DNA of 64,000 nt from Pseudomonas prosekii. GTDB lineage: Bacteria; Pseudomonadota; Gammaproteobacteria; Pseudomonadales; Pseudomonadaceae. The notes under the pieces were generated by a model. The model saw only the letters and a program-made list of their open reading frames with translations. It made no database searches and had not been told where the DNA came from. The first letter of the stretch is position 1, and the number at the start of each line of letters is the position of its first letter. Shown here piece after piece: positions 52,908 through 60,619 of the stretch. The translations under genes were made by a program, and so were the position numbers. The stretch spans positions 5,279,501-5,343,500 of the forward strand of contig NZ_LT629762.1 in NCBI RefSeq assembly GCF_900105155.1. The letters are read 5' to 3'.

Positions 52908-54335
52908 TCAGCGGTTTTGCAGCCACCCCAGAAACCCTCCTTTCTTGACCGGCACCGGTGCCGTCATCAACGCCAATCGGCTGTTCTGCTGGCGCACGGC
53001 TTGCAACTTGTTCAACGCGCGTCCGACTTCATTGCGTTGCGCCATGCAATCGCGGGTCAGGGATTTGTCGATGCGGTAAATGATGCACGACGTCAGCGCA
53101 GTGAAGCAGGCCTGGGACGGCGTGTCGGTGAGGATGCTCTGTTCGCCCATGACCTCGCTCGGGCCCATGCGCCCAGCCTCGGTTTGGCCGACGCCATCAG
53201 GTACGGTCGCGCTGACCACGCCGGTGGCGATGACGAACAGACTGTCCGGCACCTCATCAAGCTCCAGCACCACCTGGCCAGCGCTGTACTGCTGCGCAAC
53301 CATCGATTGCGCCAAGCGGTCGCGTTCATCCTCGCTGAGCGAACGGAAGATCTTCACCTCATCAAGCAATGCCCGAGCGCGGGTCGAAGGCTCGATCACG
53401 CCGTCCAGTTGCCGGGAAATACCCGCCGCTTCCAGATGCCGATGCGCCAGATCGAACAGTTGATTGCGCACTTCGGATTTTTTTCCCAACTCGGCAATAA
53501 AGCCGCTGGCGACGTACTCGGACATGGTTTCGCCGGCCTCTTTCAGCACCGCTTTCGGTGCCGGATTGAGCAACAACGTGCTGCTGCCCTGCAGCGTGCG
53601 ATCCAGCGCATCGAGCACTCGGCGCGGACGAATATGGTTGGGCACGTGAATGCTGATCGACACGCCGTGCATGTTGTTCGGTCGGCTCAGGTTGACGATC
53701 TTGGCTTTCGCCGCCACTGAGTTCGGCACCACCGCCATGGTCCCGGCGCTGGTCAGCAAATGAGTGGCGCGCCAGTCGATGTCGAGCACCTTGCCTTCGA
53801 CGCCGTCGATTGCGACAAAGTCGTCCACCTGATACGGCTTGGTGGTGTTGAGCACGATCCCGGAAAACACGTCGCTCAAGGTGCTTTGCAGCGCCAGACC
53901 GACCACGATGGCGACCACCCCGGAAGTCGCCAGCAAACCTTTGACCGGCAGTTCCAGCACATACCCGGCGGCCGCGACGATGGCGATCAGAAACACCAGC
54001 GCGCCGATGACATCCTGCAGCAACCGGCCGCTGTGACCGATGCGGCGCATCAGCAGCAGACCGATGACTTCGGTGAGCACCCGCGCGGCGTACAGCCACC
54101 AGACAATCCCCAATGCCGTGGCGCCGAGTTGCGCCACGCGGTCGTCGGCGAACAGCGGTGACTGCAGGGGGCTGACCCCGGCGTTGATGATCACCGCGCT
54201 GAAGAGCACAAACAGCGCCAGGCGCAGACCGATGCGCGTGACGCGATGCTTGAACGGCGCGAGCTGCCAGAGCAGGGCGTCGATCACCAGCAACAGGGCA
54301 CTCCAGGACAGCGGATGGTCGTAGACGAGGGACAT
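52908..54335 (-). CDS. MscS-type channel with C-terminal cyclic-nucleotide-binding domain
   Basis: 475 residues. About four membrane helices lie in the first 160 residues. The pore-lining helix of the MscS family (GLLATSGVVAIVVGLALQST) and the beta domain (YQVDDFVAIDGVEGKVLDID) follow. A cyclic-nucleotide-binding domain occupies about 325-440 (IFRSLSEDERDRLAQSMV, ELDEVPDSLFVIATGVVSA, VMGEQSILTDTPSQA). This fused form belongs to the bacterial cyclic-nucleotide-gated MscS-like channels, where ligand rather than tension may open the pore. The ligand is unknown. It is a single gene. Confidence 0.9.
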   Translation of the reverse strand: MSLVYDHPLSWSALLLVIDALLWQLAPFKHRVTRIGLRLALFVLFSAVIINAGVSPLQSPLFADDRVAQLGATALGIVWWLYAARVLTEVIGLLLMRRIGHSGRLLQDVIGALVFLIAIVAAAGYVLELPVKGLLATSGVVAIVVGLALQSTLSDVFSGIVLNTTKPYQVDDFVAIDGVEGKVLDIDWRATHLLTSAGTMAVVPNSVAAKAKIVNLSRPNNMHGVSISIHVPNHIRPRRVLDALDRTLQGSSTLLLNPAPKAVLKEAGETMSEYVASGFIAELGKKSEVRNQLFDLAHRHLEAAGISRQLDGVIEPSTRARALLDEVKIFRSLSEDERDRLAQSMVAQQYSAGQVVLELDEVPDSLFVIATGVVSATVPDGVGQTEAGRMGPSEVMGEQSILTDTPSQACFTALTSCIIYRIDKSLTRDCMAQRNEVGRALNKLQAVRQQNSRLALMTAPVPVKKGGFLGWLQNR

Positions 54336-54382
54336 GGCGGGAACTCCGGAAGGCGGCTTGATGCGGTTTTGTGCCTGATGAT

Positions 54383-54515
54383 CTGTGGCGAGGGGGCTTG
54401 CCTGTGGCGAGGGGGCTTGCCCCCGTTGGGCTGCGAAGCGGCCCCAAAAATATCCAGCGATGCTGAAATCCTGCCAGTGCTACGCACTCGAACGGGGGCA
54501 AGCCCCCTCGCCACA
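54383..54515. repeat. REPIN, GGCGAGGGGGCTTG family, left arm duplicated
   Basis: CTGTGGCGAGGGGGCTTGC occurs twice in direct succession, then one inverse arm GGGGGCAAGCCCCCTCGCCA. Located between the MscS and esterase genes. Confidence 0.88.
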
Positions 54516-54571
54516 AGAATTGGCGGGCAAGAAACCTCGCCACATCGCTTAATGTGGCAAGGTCGCTGGCC

Positions 54572-55591
54572 TCAGTTCAGATGCGTCTTCAGTTCCAGCG
54601 CTGCCTGGCGCACGGCCGCTTGCACTTCCGGGATCTGACTCAGCGGGTTGAGCAAACCAAAGTCGTGAATCATCCCGTTGTAACGCACCGCCGTCACCGG
54701 CACACCCGCCGCATCCAAATGACGGGCATAGGCTTCGCCTTCATCACGCAGCACGTCGAACTCGGCGGTTTGCACCAGCGCCGCCGGCAAGCCTTTGAGC
54801 TGTTCGGCACTCGCTTGCAGCGGCGAGGCATGGATCTGCGCACGCTGAGCGGGGTCTTTGGTGTAGCTGTCCCAGAACCAATTCATCATGCCTTTGGTGA
54901 GGAAATGACCTTCGGCGAATTGCTGGTACGAAGCGCTATCGAACTGCGCGTTGGTCACCGGCCACATCAGCAGCTGGAAGCGCAGTGCCGGGGTTTTCTG
55001 CTCCTTGGCCATCAACGCAACGACCGCTGCCATGTTGCCGCCGACGCTGTTACCGGCCACCGCGAGGCGTTGGCCATCGACGCCGATTTCCTTGCCATGC
55101 TCGGCAACCCAGCGGGTGGCGGCATAGGCCTGGTTGATCGCGGTCGGGTACTGCGCTTCCGGCGACGGCGTGTAATCGACGTACACCGCGACGGCGCCAG
55201 AGCCCACCACCAGGTCACGAATCAAGCGTTCGTGAGTCGGGTAGTCGCCCAGCACCCAGCCGCCACCGTGGAAGAACATGAACACCGGCAGCTGACCTTT
55301 GACTTTGGCCGGACGGACGATGGTCAGGTTGACGTTTTGCTCGCCGACCTTGATCGAACGCTCGCTGACTTCAACGCCTGACAGATCGACTTTCACCGAG
55401 TTCTGCGCACCGCTCAGCACGGCACGGGCGTCTTTCGGGCTCAGTTGCTCCAGCGGTTTGCCTCCGCCCGCCGCGAGCGCTTCGAGGAATGCCTGGGTGT
55501 TGTGCTCGACACCCGGGCTGCCAGCGGCGAAGGCGTTGCCGATGGAGAGGGCGAGAAAGGAGGCGGCGAGGGTCTTTTTGACGAGGTTCAT
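54572..55591 (-). CDS. Secreted alpha/beta hydrolase (HSL/Aes esterase family)
   Basis: 339 residues starting with a signal peptide (VKKTLAASFLALSIGNAFAAG). The hormone-sensitive-lipase family marks are present: oxyanion motif FFHGGGWVLGDY, nucleophile in AGNSVGGNMA, the Asp in AEFDVLRDEG and the His in MIHDFGLL. Such enzymes hydrolyse short- to medium-chain esters. The predicted location is the periplasm or outside. It is divergent from a LysR gene that probably regulates it, with about 160 bases between starts. Confidence 0.9.
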   Translation of the reverse strand: MNLVKKTLAASFLALSIGNAFAAGSPGVEHNTQAFLEALAAGGGKPLEQLSPKDARAVLSGAQNSVKVDLSGVEVSERSIKVGEQNVNLTIVRPAKVKGQLPVFMFFHGGGWVLGDYPTHERLIRDLVVGSGAVAVYVDYTPSPEAQYPTAINQAYAATRWVAEHGKEIGVDGQRLAVAGNSVGGNMAAVVALMAKEQKTPALRFQLLMWPVTNAQFDSASYQQFAEGHFLTKGMMNWFWDSYTKDPAQRAQIHASPLQASAEQLKGLPAALVQTAEFDVLRDEGEAYARHLDAAGVPVTAVRYNGMIHDFGLLNPLSQIPEVQAAVRQAALELKTHLN

Positions 55592-55751
55592 GGGTAAATC
55601 CTTTTTAGTCGTTTGAGATTGTCTACCTGAGGGTCAGGTTGCTGCTGGCGCTGGCTTTCAGGCCTCAGCAACACCGTGGACACAGATTAAGCGGGTGCCA
55701 GAAAGGGAAAAAGCAGCTATAAAGTGTTTGACTGTCAACCAAGGCGTGACA

Positions 55752-56648
55752 ATGAACCCGTTCGAAGATATGCGTATTTTTTGCCAAGTCATGGACTCCG
55801 GCAGTTTCACTGCGGCGGCGGACCAACTGGGCTTGTCCAAGCAATTCGTCAGCCGCCGGTTGATGCAACTTGAAGAACGCCTCGGCGTGCGCTTGCTCAA
55901 TCGCTCGACCCGGCGCCTCGACGTCACTCCGCTGGGCCAGAGCTACTACGAATCGGCGTTGCGCCTGCTCGGTGAAGTCGAGCAGGTGGAGCAGGGCATC
56001 GCCGGGCAAACCACCGAGCCACGCGGCACGATTCGCCTCAGCGCGCCGCTGTCGTTTGCACTGGCGCATTTGGGGTGTTTGCTGCCGGTGTTTCTGCAGC
56101 GTTATCGCGACGTCACCGTCGAAGTCGACCTCAGCGACCGCCCGGTGGATTTGCTCGGCGAGGGCTACGATTTGGCGTTGCGCATCGGCGTGCTGGAAGA
56201 CTCGACCCTGATCGCCCGGCGTATCGCCTCGATCAAACGCGTGTACTGCGCCAGCCCCGACTACCTCGCCGAACGCGGCACGCCGAGCAAACCCGAAGAC
56301 CCGCTCAACCACGACTGCCTGCCCTACGGCCACGGCCGTCAGGTGCAATGGCGTTTTGATGGGCCGGGCAAACCCCTGACCGTCAACGTCACCGGACGCA
56401 TGCGGGTCAACAATGGCGATGTGCTGAGGGATGCGGCGGTGGCCGGAATGGGCGTCACGTACCTGCCAACGTTCATCGTCGGCGCGGCATTGAAGGAGGG
56501 GCGACTGGTGCCAGTGCTGGAAGACTTCAGCCCCGAACCGCTGACGTTATCCGCGGTATACCCGCAGCACCGCCAGGGCTCGCGGCCGGTGCAGGCGTTT
56601 ATCGAGTTTTTGCGTGAGCGGCTGGATCAGACTCAGGGCGTGCTGTAG
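55752..56648 (+). CDS. LysR-family regulator
   Basis: 298 residues from the ATG at 55752 (MNPFEDMRIFCQVMDSGSF), the usual start of this LysR group; an upstream in-frame start is unlikely. The winged helix is FTAAADQLGLSKQFVSRRLM, and the effector domain includes GTIRLSAPLSFALAHL and GMGVTYLPTFIV. It is transcribed away from the secreted esterase and most likely regulates it. The effector is unknown. A cluster of REPIN elements follows. Confidence 0.9.
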   Translation: MNPFEDMRIFCQVMDSGSFTAAADQLGLSKQFVSRRLMQLEERLGVRLLNRSTRRLDVTPLGQSYYESALRLLGEVEQVEQGIAGQTTEPRGTIRLSAPLSFALAHLGCLLPVFLQRYRDVTVEVDLSDRPVDLLGEGYDLALRIGVLEDSTLIARRIASIKRVYCASPDYLAERGTPSKPEDPLNHDCLPYGHGRQVQWRFDGPGKPLTVNVTGRMRVNNGDVLRDAAVAGMGVTYLPTFIVGAALKEGRLVPVLEDFSPEPLTLSAVYPQHRQGSRPVQAFIEFLRERLDQTQGVL

Positions 56649-56663
56649 AGCCAGGCACATTCC

Positions 56664-56923
56664 CCTGTGGGAGCGAGGTTTGTGCCGGACGCAAAACCTG
56701 TAGGAGCCGAGCTTGCTCGCGAAGCGGTGGGTCAGGTGATGCAGATGTGACTGATGCACCGCCATCGCGAGCAAGCTCACTCCCACAGGGATTTGCTGTG
56801 AATACGAGGTTAGTGCCGGGCGCAAAACCTGTAGGAGCTGAGCTTGCTCGCGAAGGCGCCGGATCAATCAACACATTCGCCGGATGACACACCGCCATCG
56901 CGAGCAAGCTCAGCTCCTACAGG
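56664..56923. repeat. REP cluster, GCGAGCAAGCT family
   Basis: One partial left arm (CCTGTGGGAGCGAGG) and two complete REPINs in succession, sharing GAGCAAGCTC arms but with different spacers. It fills nearly all of the 303-base gap between LysR and gspF. Confidence 0.85.
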
Positions 56924-56951
56924 GCTTGGGTGAATCAGGGGGTTGTGGTGG

Positions 56952-58157
56952 TCAATGGATGCTGGAGGCCAGTTCGAATATCGGGATGTACATCAGGATG
57001 ACGATGACGCCGATCAGCAGGCCGATGAAGGTCATCAGCAGCGGCTCGAACAAGCGCACGAACCACTCGATCCAGCGGCTGATTTCTTCGTCGTAGAAGT
57101 CGGCGCTGCGTTCCATCATTTGTCCGAGGTTGCCGGACTGTTCGCCGGCGCGCAGCAGGCGCAGGGACACCGGCGTCACCAGGTGATTGAGTTCCAGCGC
57201 CGCCGACAACGACTGCCCCTCGCGCACCCGCTCGCAAGCCTGATCAAGCCGAGTGCGCGAGGCGACGGTGAGCAAACCGCGAACCATGCCCATCGCCGTC
57301 ACCAGCGGAATCCCGCCCTGCAGCAGAATGCCCAGCGAGCGGTAAAACCGCGCCAGTTCGTACATGAAGATGCGTTGATGCACCGCCGGGAGTTTTTCGA
57401 TCAGCCGGTCGACGCCTCGGCGGAACGCCGGTTGGCGCTGGAGGAAGGCGAGGGCGACGACGATAGCCGCCAAGCCGCCAAAGAATTGCGCCTGATGCGC
57501 GTGCAGAAACATGCCGCTGCTCATGAGAATCTGTGACAGCCATGGCAGGTTCGACCCCAAACCTTCGAACACCAGGCTGAAGCGCGGCACCACGTAACCC
57601 ATCAAAAACAGCACCACGCAGCTGCCGACGATCAGCAGCAACATCGGGTAAATCGAGGCGCTGACGATCTTCTGCCGAACCTCGTCCATGCGTTGCCGAT
57701 AGCTGACGTAACGGCCCAGCGCATCGCCGACCGCGCCGGTCTTTTCGCTCGATTGCACCAGCGCCACGTAGAGCGGCGGGAACACCGCCGACAACTGGCC
57801 GAGGGCCTGGGAAAACGATTTGCCTTCGTACAGCAAACGCACCAGTTCGCTGAGGGTTTTGCGCGCCTGGGGCGCGGTTTCTTTTTCCGCGAGGCTTTCC
57901 AGCGCGTCAATCAACGGCAGCCCGGCGTTCAGCAGGGTCGTCAGTTCCTGGCTGAACAGCACCAGGTTAAAGGTCTCGCGCTTACGCAAACGCAACGCTC
58001 GCCAATGGCGTTCGGCGTGCAGGCTGAGCACGCGCAAACCCTGATCCTCGGCGATGCGTCGGGCTTCGCTGTGGCCCGGGGCTTCGACCGACATCGAGAC
58101 CACACCGGCCTTGCCGACAGCTTTGAGATGAAAACGCATGGGCGTCGCTCCGGTCAT
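56952..58157 (-). CDS. gspF: Type II secretion inner-membrane protein GspF
   Basis: 401 residues, the normal size. The duplicated T2SSF domain is visible: first copy FSQELTTLLNAGLPLIDALE with LYEGKSFSQALGQL; second copy YELARFYRSLGILLQGGIPL with VREGQSLSAALEL. Three membrane helices (SIYPMLLLIVGSCVVLFLMG; FFGGLAAIVVALAFL; LMTFIGLLIGVIVILMYIPI) complete the fold. GspF is the platform protein that works with the ATPase GspE to raise the pseudopilus. The start overlaps the gspG stop (ATGA). No gspD, gspE, gspL or other T2SS gene is in view. Confidence 0.92.
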   Translation of the reverse strand: MTGATPMRFHLKAVGKAGVVSMSVEAPGHSEARRIAEDQGLRVLSLHAERHWRALRLRKRETFNLVLFSQELTTLLNAGLPLIDALESLAEKETAPQARKTLSELVRLLYEGKSFSQALGQLSAVFPPLYVALVQSSEKTGAVGDALGRYVSYRQRMDEVRQKIVSASIYPMLLLIVGSCVVLFLMGYVVPRFSLVFEGLGSNLPWLSQILMSSGMFLHAHQAQFFGGLAAIVVALAFLQRQPAFRRGVDRLIEKLPAVHQRIFMYELARFYRSLGILLQGGIPLVTAMGMVRGLLTVASRTRLDQACERVREGQSLSAALELNHLVTPVSLRLLRAGEQSGNLGQMMERSADFYDEEISRWIEWFVRLFEPLLMTFIGLLIGVIVILMYIPIFELASSIH

Positions 58158-58588
58158 TGCCAGTTAGTGACTTCAGCGTTTTCGCCTTCACCGCCGGGCT
58201 GGCCGTCCTTGCCCATCGACAGTAAATCGTACTCGCCGTTTTCGCCGGGGTAGCGGTAGGCGTAGTTGCGCCCCCACGGGTCTTGCGGCAGTTTTTTCTG
58301 CAAGTACGGGCCGGTCCAGCGGGTTTCATCGCTCGGCGCAATCACCAGCGCCTGCAAACCCTGCTCGGTGGACGGGTAATGGCCGACCTCCAGTCGATAC
58401 AGATCGAGCGCTTTGCTCAGGCCTTCGATTTGCGCCTTGGCGACCTTCACTTCCGAGCGCCCGAGTTGGGCGAAATACTTCGGCGCGACGATGCCGGCCA
58501 ACAGCCCGAGCACCACCAGCACTACCAATAATTCGAGCAGGGTAAACCCGCGTTGCGAGTGCGGGGCGGAGCACGGACGCTGATTCAT
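58154..58588 (-). CDS. gspG: Major pseudopilin GspG
   Basis: 144 residues from the ATG at 58588, placed after GAGG. The prepilin-peptidase site is RGFTLLEL, with the cut before Phe and Glu at position 5 of the mature chain, followed by the hydrophobic helix LLVVLVVLGLLAGIVAPKYF. The C-terminal DPWGRNYAYRYPGENGEYDL block binds calcium in GspG proteins. The gene is coupled to gspF and both are divergent from the transglycosylase gene. The pair may supply a dedicated secretion line for the large oxidase beyond it, or be part of a system whose other genes lie elsewhere. Confidence 0.93.
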   Translation of the reverse strand: MNQRPCSAPHSQRGFTLLELLVVLVVLGLLAGIVAPKYFAQLGRSEVKVAKAQIEGLSKALDLYRLEVGHYPSTEQGLQALVIAPSDETRWTGPYLQKKLPQDPWGRNYAYRYPGENGEYDLLSMGKDGQPGGEGENAEVTNWQ

Positions 58589-58737
58589 GATGACCTCATC
58601 CAGTGGGCAGCAGGGTCGCTGCCAAGGCTTATGCAATTGCCATGCTCAGGCTTGGTGATTGCGCGCCAGCGCCCGTAATCCGCGGCTTGGCGGCGACGGC
58701 ACAGTGCTTGCGTATGGCTGATTGACTACCGGCCATT

Positions 58738-58763
58738 GGGGCATAAGCCCCGTTTTTCGGGGC
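58738..58763 (+). promoter_or_regulatory. Two mutually exclusive hairpins in the leader of the transglycosylase gene
   Basis: GGGGC-ATAA-GCCCC (58738-58751) and GCCCCG-TTTTT-CGGGGC (58747-58763) share the middle strand, so only one can form at a time. GGAGG and the ATG follow directly. This could be a small attenuator-like switch or chance. Confidence 0.4.
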
Positions 58764-58784
58764 CGGCCAGGGGAGGCATGAAAT

Positions 58785-59393
58785 ATGAAAGCACTCACTG
58801 CAGGATTGCTCGGCGCGCTGCTGCTGACCGGCGTCGCCGAGGCCGATGTGTTTGTTTCGGTGGACGCCAAGGGCAGCTACGTCTTGTCCAATGTCCACCG
58901 CCCCGGACGCCACTATGAACGGGTGATTCAGGAGCCCGACGCGCCCCGGCTGAGCATGGATCAGCAACCACAAATGATCGCCCGCCAGCCCTATGCCGAA
59001 CTGGTGTCGGCGGCGGCAACGGCCAATCAATTGCCGGCGGCGCTGTTGCACGCGGTGATTCAGGCCGAGTCCAGTTACAACGCCGACGCGACCTCGGCCA
59101 AAGGTGCCGGCGGCTTGATGCAATTGATGCCCGACACCGCGCGCGAGCTGGGCGTCACCGACGTCTACGACCCCAAGGCCAACATCCAGGGCGGCGCGCG
59201 TTATCTCAAGCGTTTGCTGACCCTGTTCGACAACGACATCAGCCTCGCCGTGGCCGCTTACAACGCCGGGCCGCAAGCGGTGCTCAGCCGTGGCGGGGTG
59301 ATCCCGCCGTTCGCCGAAACCCAGCGTTATGTGCCCAGCGTCCTACGCCAATACCGGCGTTTGCAGGGCCTGGCAATGGACGCACCGCTGTAA
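58785..59393 (+). CDS. Lytic transglycosylase (SLT domain)
   Basis: 202 residues with a signal peptide (MKALTAGLLGALLLTGVAEA). The SLT catalytic Glu is in VIQAESSYNADA, followed by GLMQLMPDTAR, ANIQGGARYLKRL and VAAYNAGPQAV, the standard pattern. A DUF4124-like stretch (VDAKGSYVLSNV) precedes the domain. It cuts peptidoglycan and could make room for a trans-envelope machine; transglycosylases often accompany secretion genes. GGAGG eight bases before the ATG sets the start. It lies between gspG and the oxidase gene. Confidence 0.92.
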   Translation: MKALTAGLLGALLLTGVAEADVFVSVDAKGSYVLSNVHRPGRHYERVIQEPDAPRLSMDQQPQMIARQPYAELVSAAATANQLPAALLHAVIQAESSYNADATSAKGAGGLMQLMPDTARELGVTDVYDPKANIQGGARYLKRLLTLFDNDISLAVAAYNAGPQAVLSRGGVIPPFAETQRYVPSVLRQYRRLQGLAMDAPL

Positions 59394-59431
59394 CCGCCGC
59401 GTTACCCCAACAATGGGGAAAACCACCCCCC

Positions 59432-60415
59432 ACCGCTGCGCCGTCGGACGCAGCCTCGCTAAAGCTCGGCAGCTGCTACAGGCGTGCGCCAAGTCCAGCG
59501 ACAGCGCCAAACCCGTGTAGCAGCTGCCAAGCCCCGGCGAGGCTGCGTTCGGCGGCGCAGCCGTCGTGAGAATGACCAACGCGGTGAATCTGGGAGATTG
59601 CGTGCACAGCATCTGCGACGGCTGCGCCGCCGGACGCAGCCTCGCTAAAGCTCGGCAGCTGCTACAGGCCGTGCGACAAGTCCAGCGACAGCGCCAAAAC
59701 CCGTGTAGCAGCTGCCAAGCCCCGGCGAGGCTGCGTTCGGCGGCGCAGCCGTCGTGAGAACGACCAACGCGGTGAACCTGGAAGATTGCGTGCACAGCGT
59801 TTGCGACCGCTGCGCCGTCGGACGCAGCCTCGCTAAAGCTCGGCAGCTGCTACAGGCGTGCGCCAAGTCCAGCGACAGCGCCAAACCCGTGTAGCAGCTG
59901 CCAAGCCCCGGCGAGGCTGCGTTCGGCGGCGCAGCCGTCGTGAGAATGACCAACGCGGTGAATCTGGGAGATTGCGTGCACAGCATCTGCGACGGCTGCG
60001 CCGTCGGACGCAGCCTCGCTATAGCTCGGCAGCTGCTACAGGTGTGCGCCAAGTCCAGCGACAGCGCCAAACCCGTGTAGCAGCTGCCAAGCCCCGGCGA
60101 GGCTGCGTTCGGCGGCGCAGCCGTCGTGAGATCGGTTAACGCGGTGAATCTGGAAGGTTGCGTGCACAGCGTTTGCGACAGCTGCGCCGTCGGACGCAGC
60201 CTCGCTAAAGCTCGGCAGCTGCTACAGGCAGTGCGACAAGTCCAGCGACTGCGCCAAACCCGTGTAGCAGCTGCCAAGCCCCGGCGAGGCTGCGTTCGGC
60301 GGCGTAGCCGTCGCGAGATCGGTTAACGCGGTGAACCTGGGAGATTGCGTGCACAGCGTTTGCGACGGCTGCGCCGTCGGACGCAGCCTCGCTAAAGCTC
60401 GGCAGTTGCTACAGG
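59432..60415. repeat. Tandem REPIN array, 6 units of about 187 bp, GTAGCAGCTGCC family
   Basis: The CGGACGCAGCCTCGCT core occurs at 59445, 59631, 59819, 60005, 60191 and 60378, a period of 186-188 bases. Arms are GTAGCAGCTGCCAAGCC and GCTCGGCAGCTGCTACAGG, with a linker containing GCGGTGAATCTGG. Long frames through it on either strand are artefacts. The array fills most of the 1.2-kb gap between the transglycosylase and oxidase genes. Confidence 0.92.
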
Positions 60416-60515
60416 TCGTGCGGCATGCCCAGCGCCATGCCGGGCGACAACGCCAAAAGTGGCGGCGAAATGGGGAATGGGGGTGGGTTATTTGCCCCGA
60501 ATGATTAACTGAATG

Positions 60516-60531
60516 TTTCAACGCATTGAAA
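60516..60531. promoter_or_regulatory. Inverted repeat upstream of the sigma-54 promoter
   Basis: TTTCAA-CGCA-TTGAAA, a perfect 6-base repeat centred 33 bases upstream of the -24/-12 element. It could be an activator site, though sigma-54 activators normally bind farther upstream. Confidence 0.4.
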
Positions 60532-60548
60532 ACTAGAACAATTATTTA

Positions 60549-60564
60549 TGGCATGCGGATTGCT
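60549..60564 (+). promoter_or_regulatory. Sigma-54 promoter of the multicopper oxidase gene
   Basis: TGGCATGCGGATTGCT matches the RpoN consensus TGGCACG-N4-TTGCW at all but one base, with correct GG/GC spacing. It lies 56 bases before the ATG at 60620 on the same strand, so transcription should start about 12 bases after it. Confidence 0.8.
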
Positions 60565-60619
60565 CCAGCGCTTTTGTCGAGAATTATTCCTGTGAGCACC
60601 CTCAGCGAGGCCCGTGATC

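Noticed and set aside
59645..60277. 210-codon repeat protein on the minus strand
   Set aside because: Translation of the 187-bp REPIN array.
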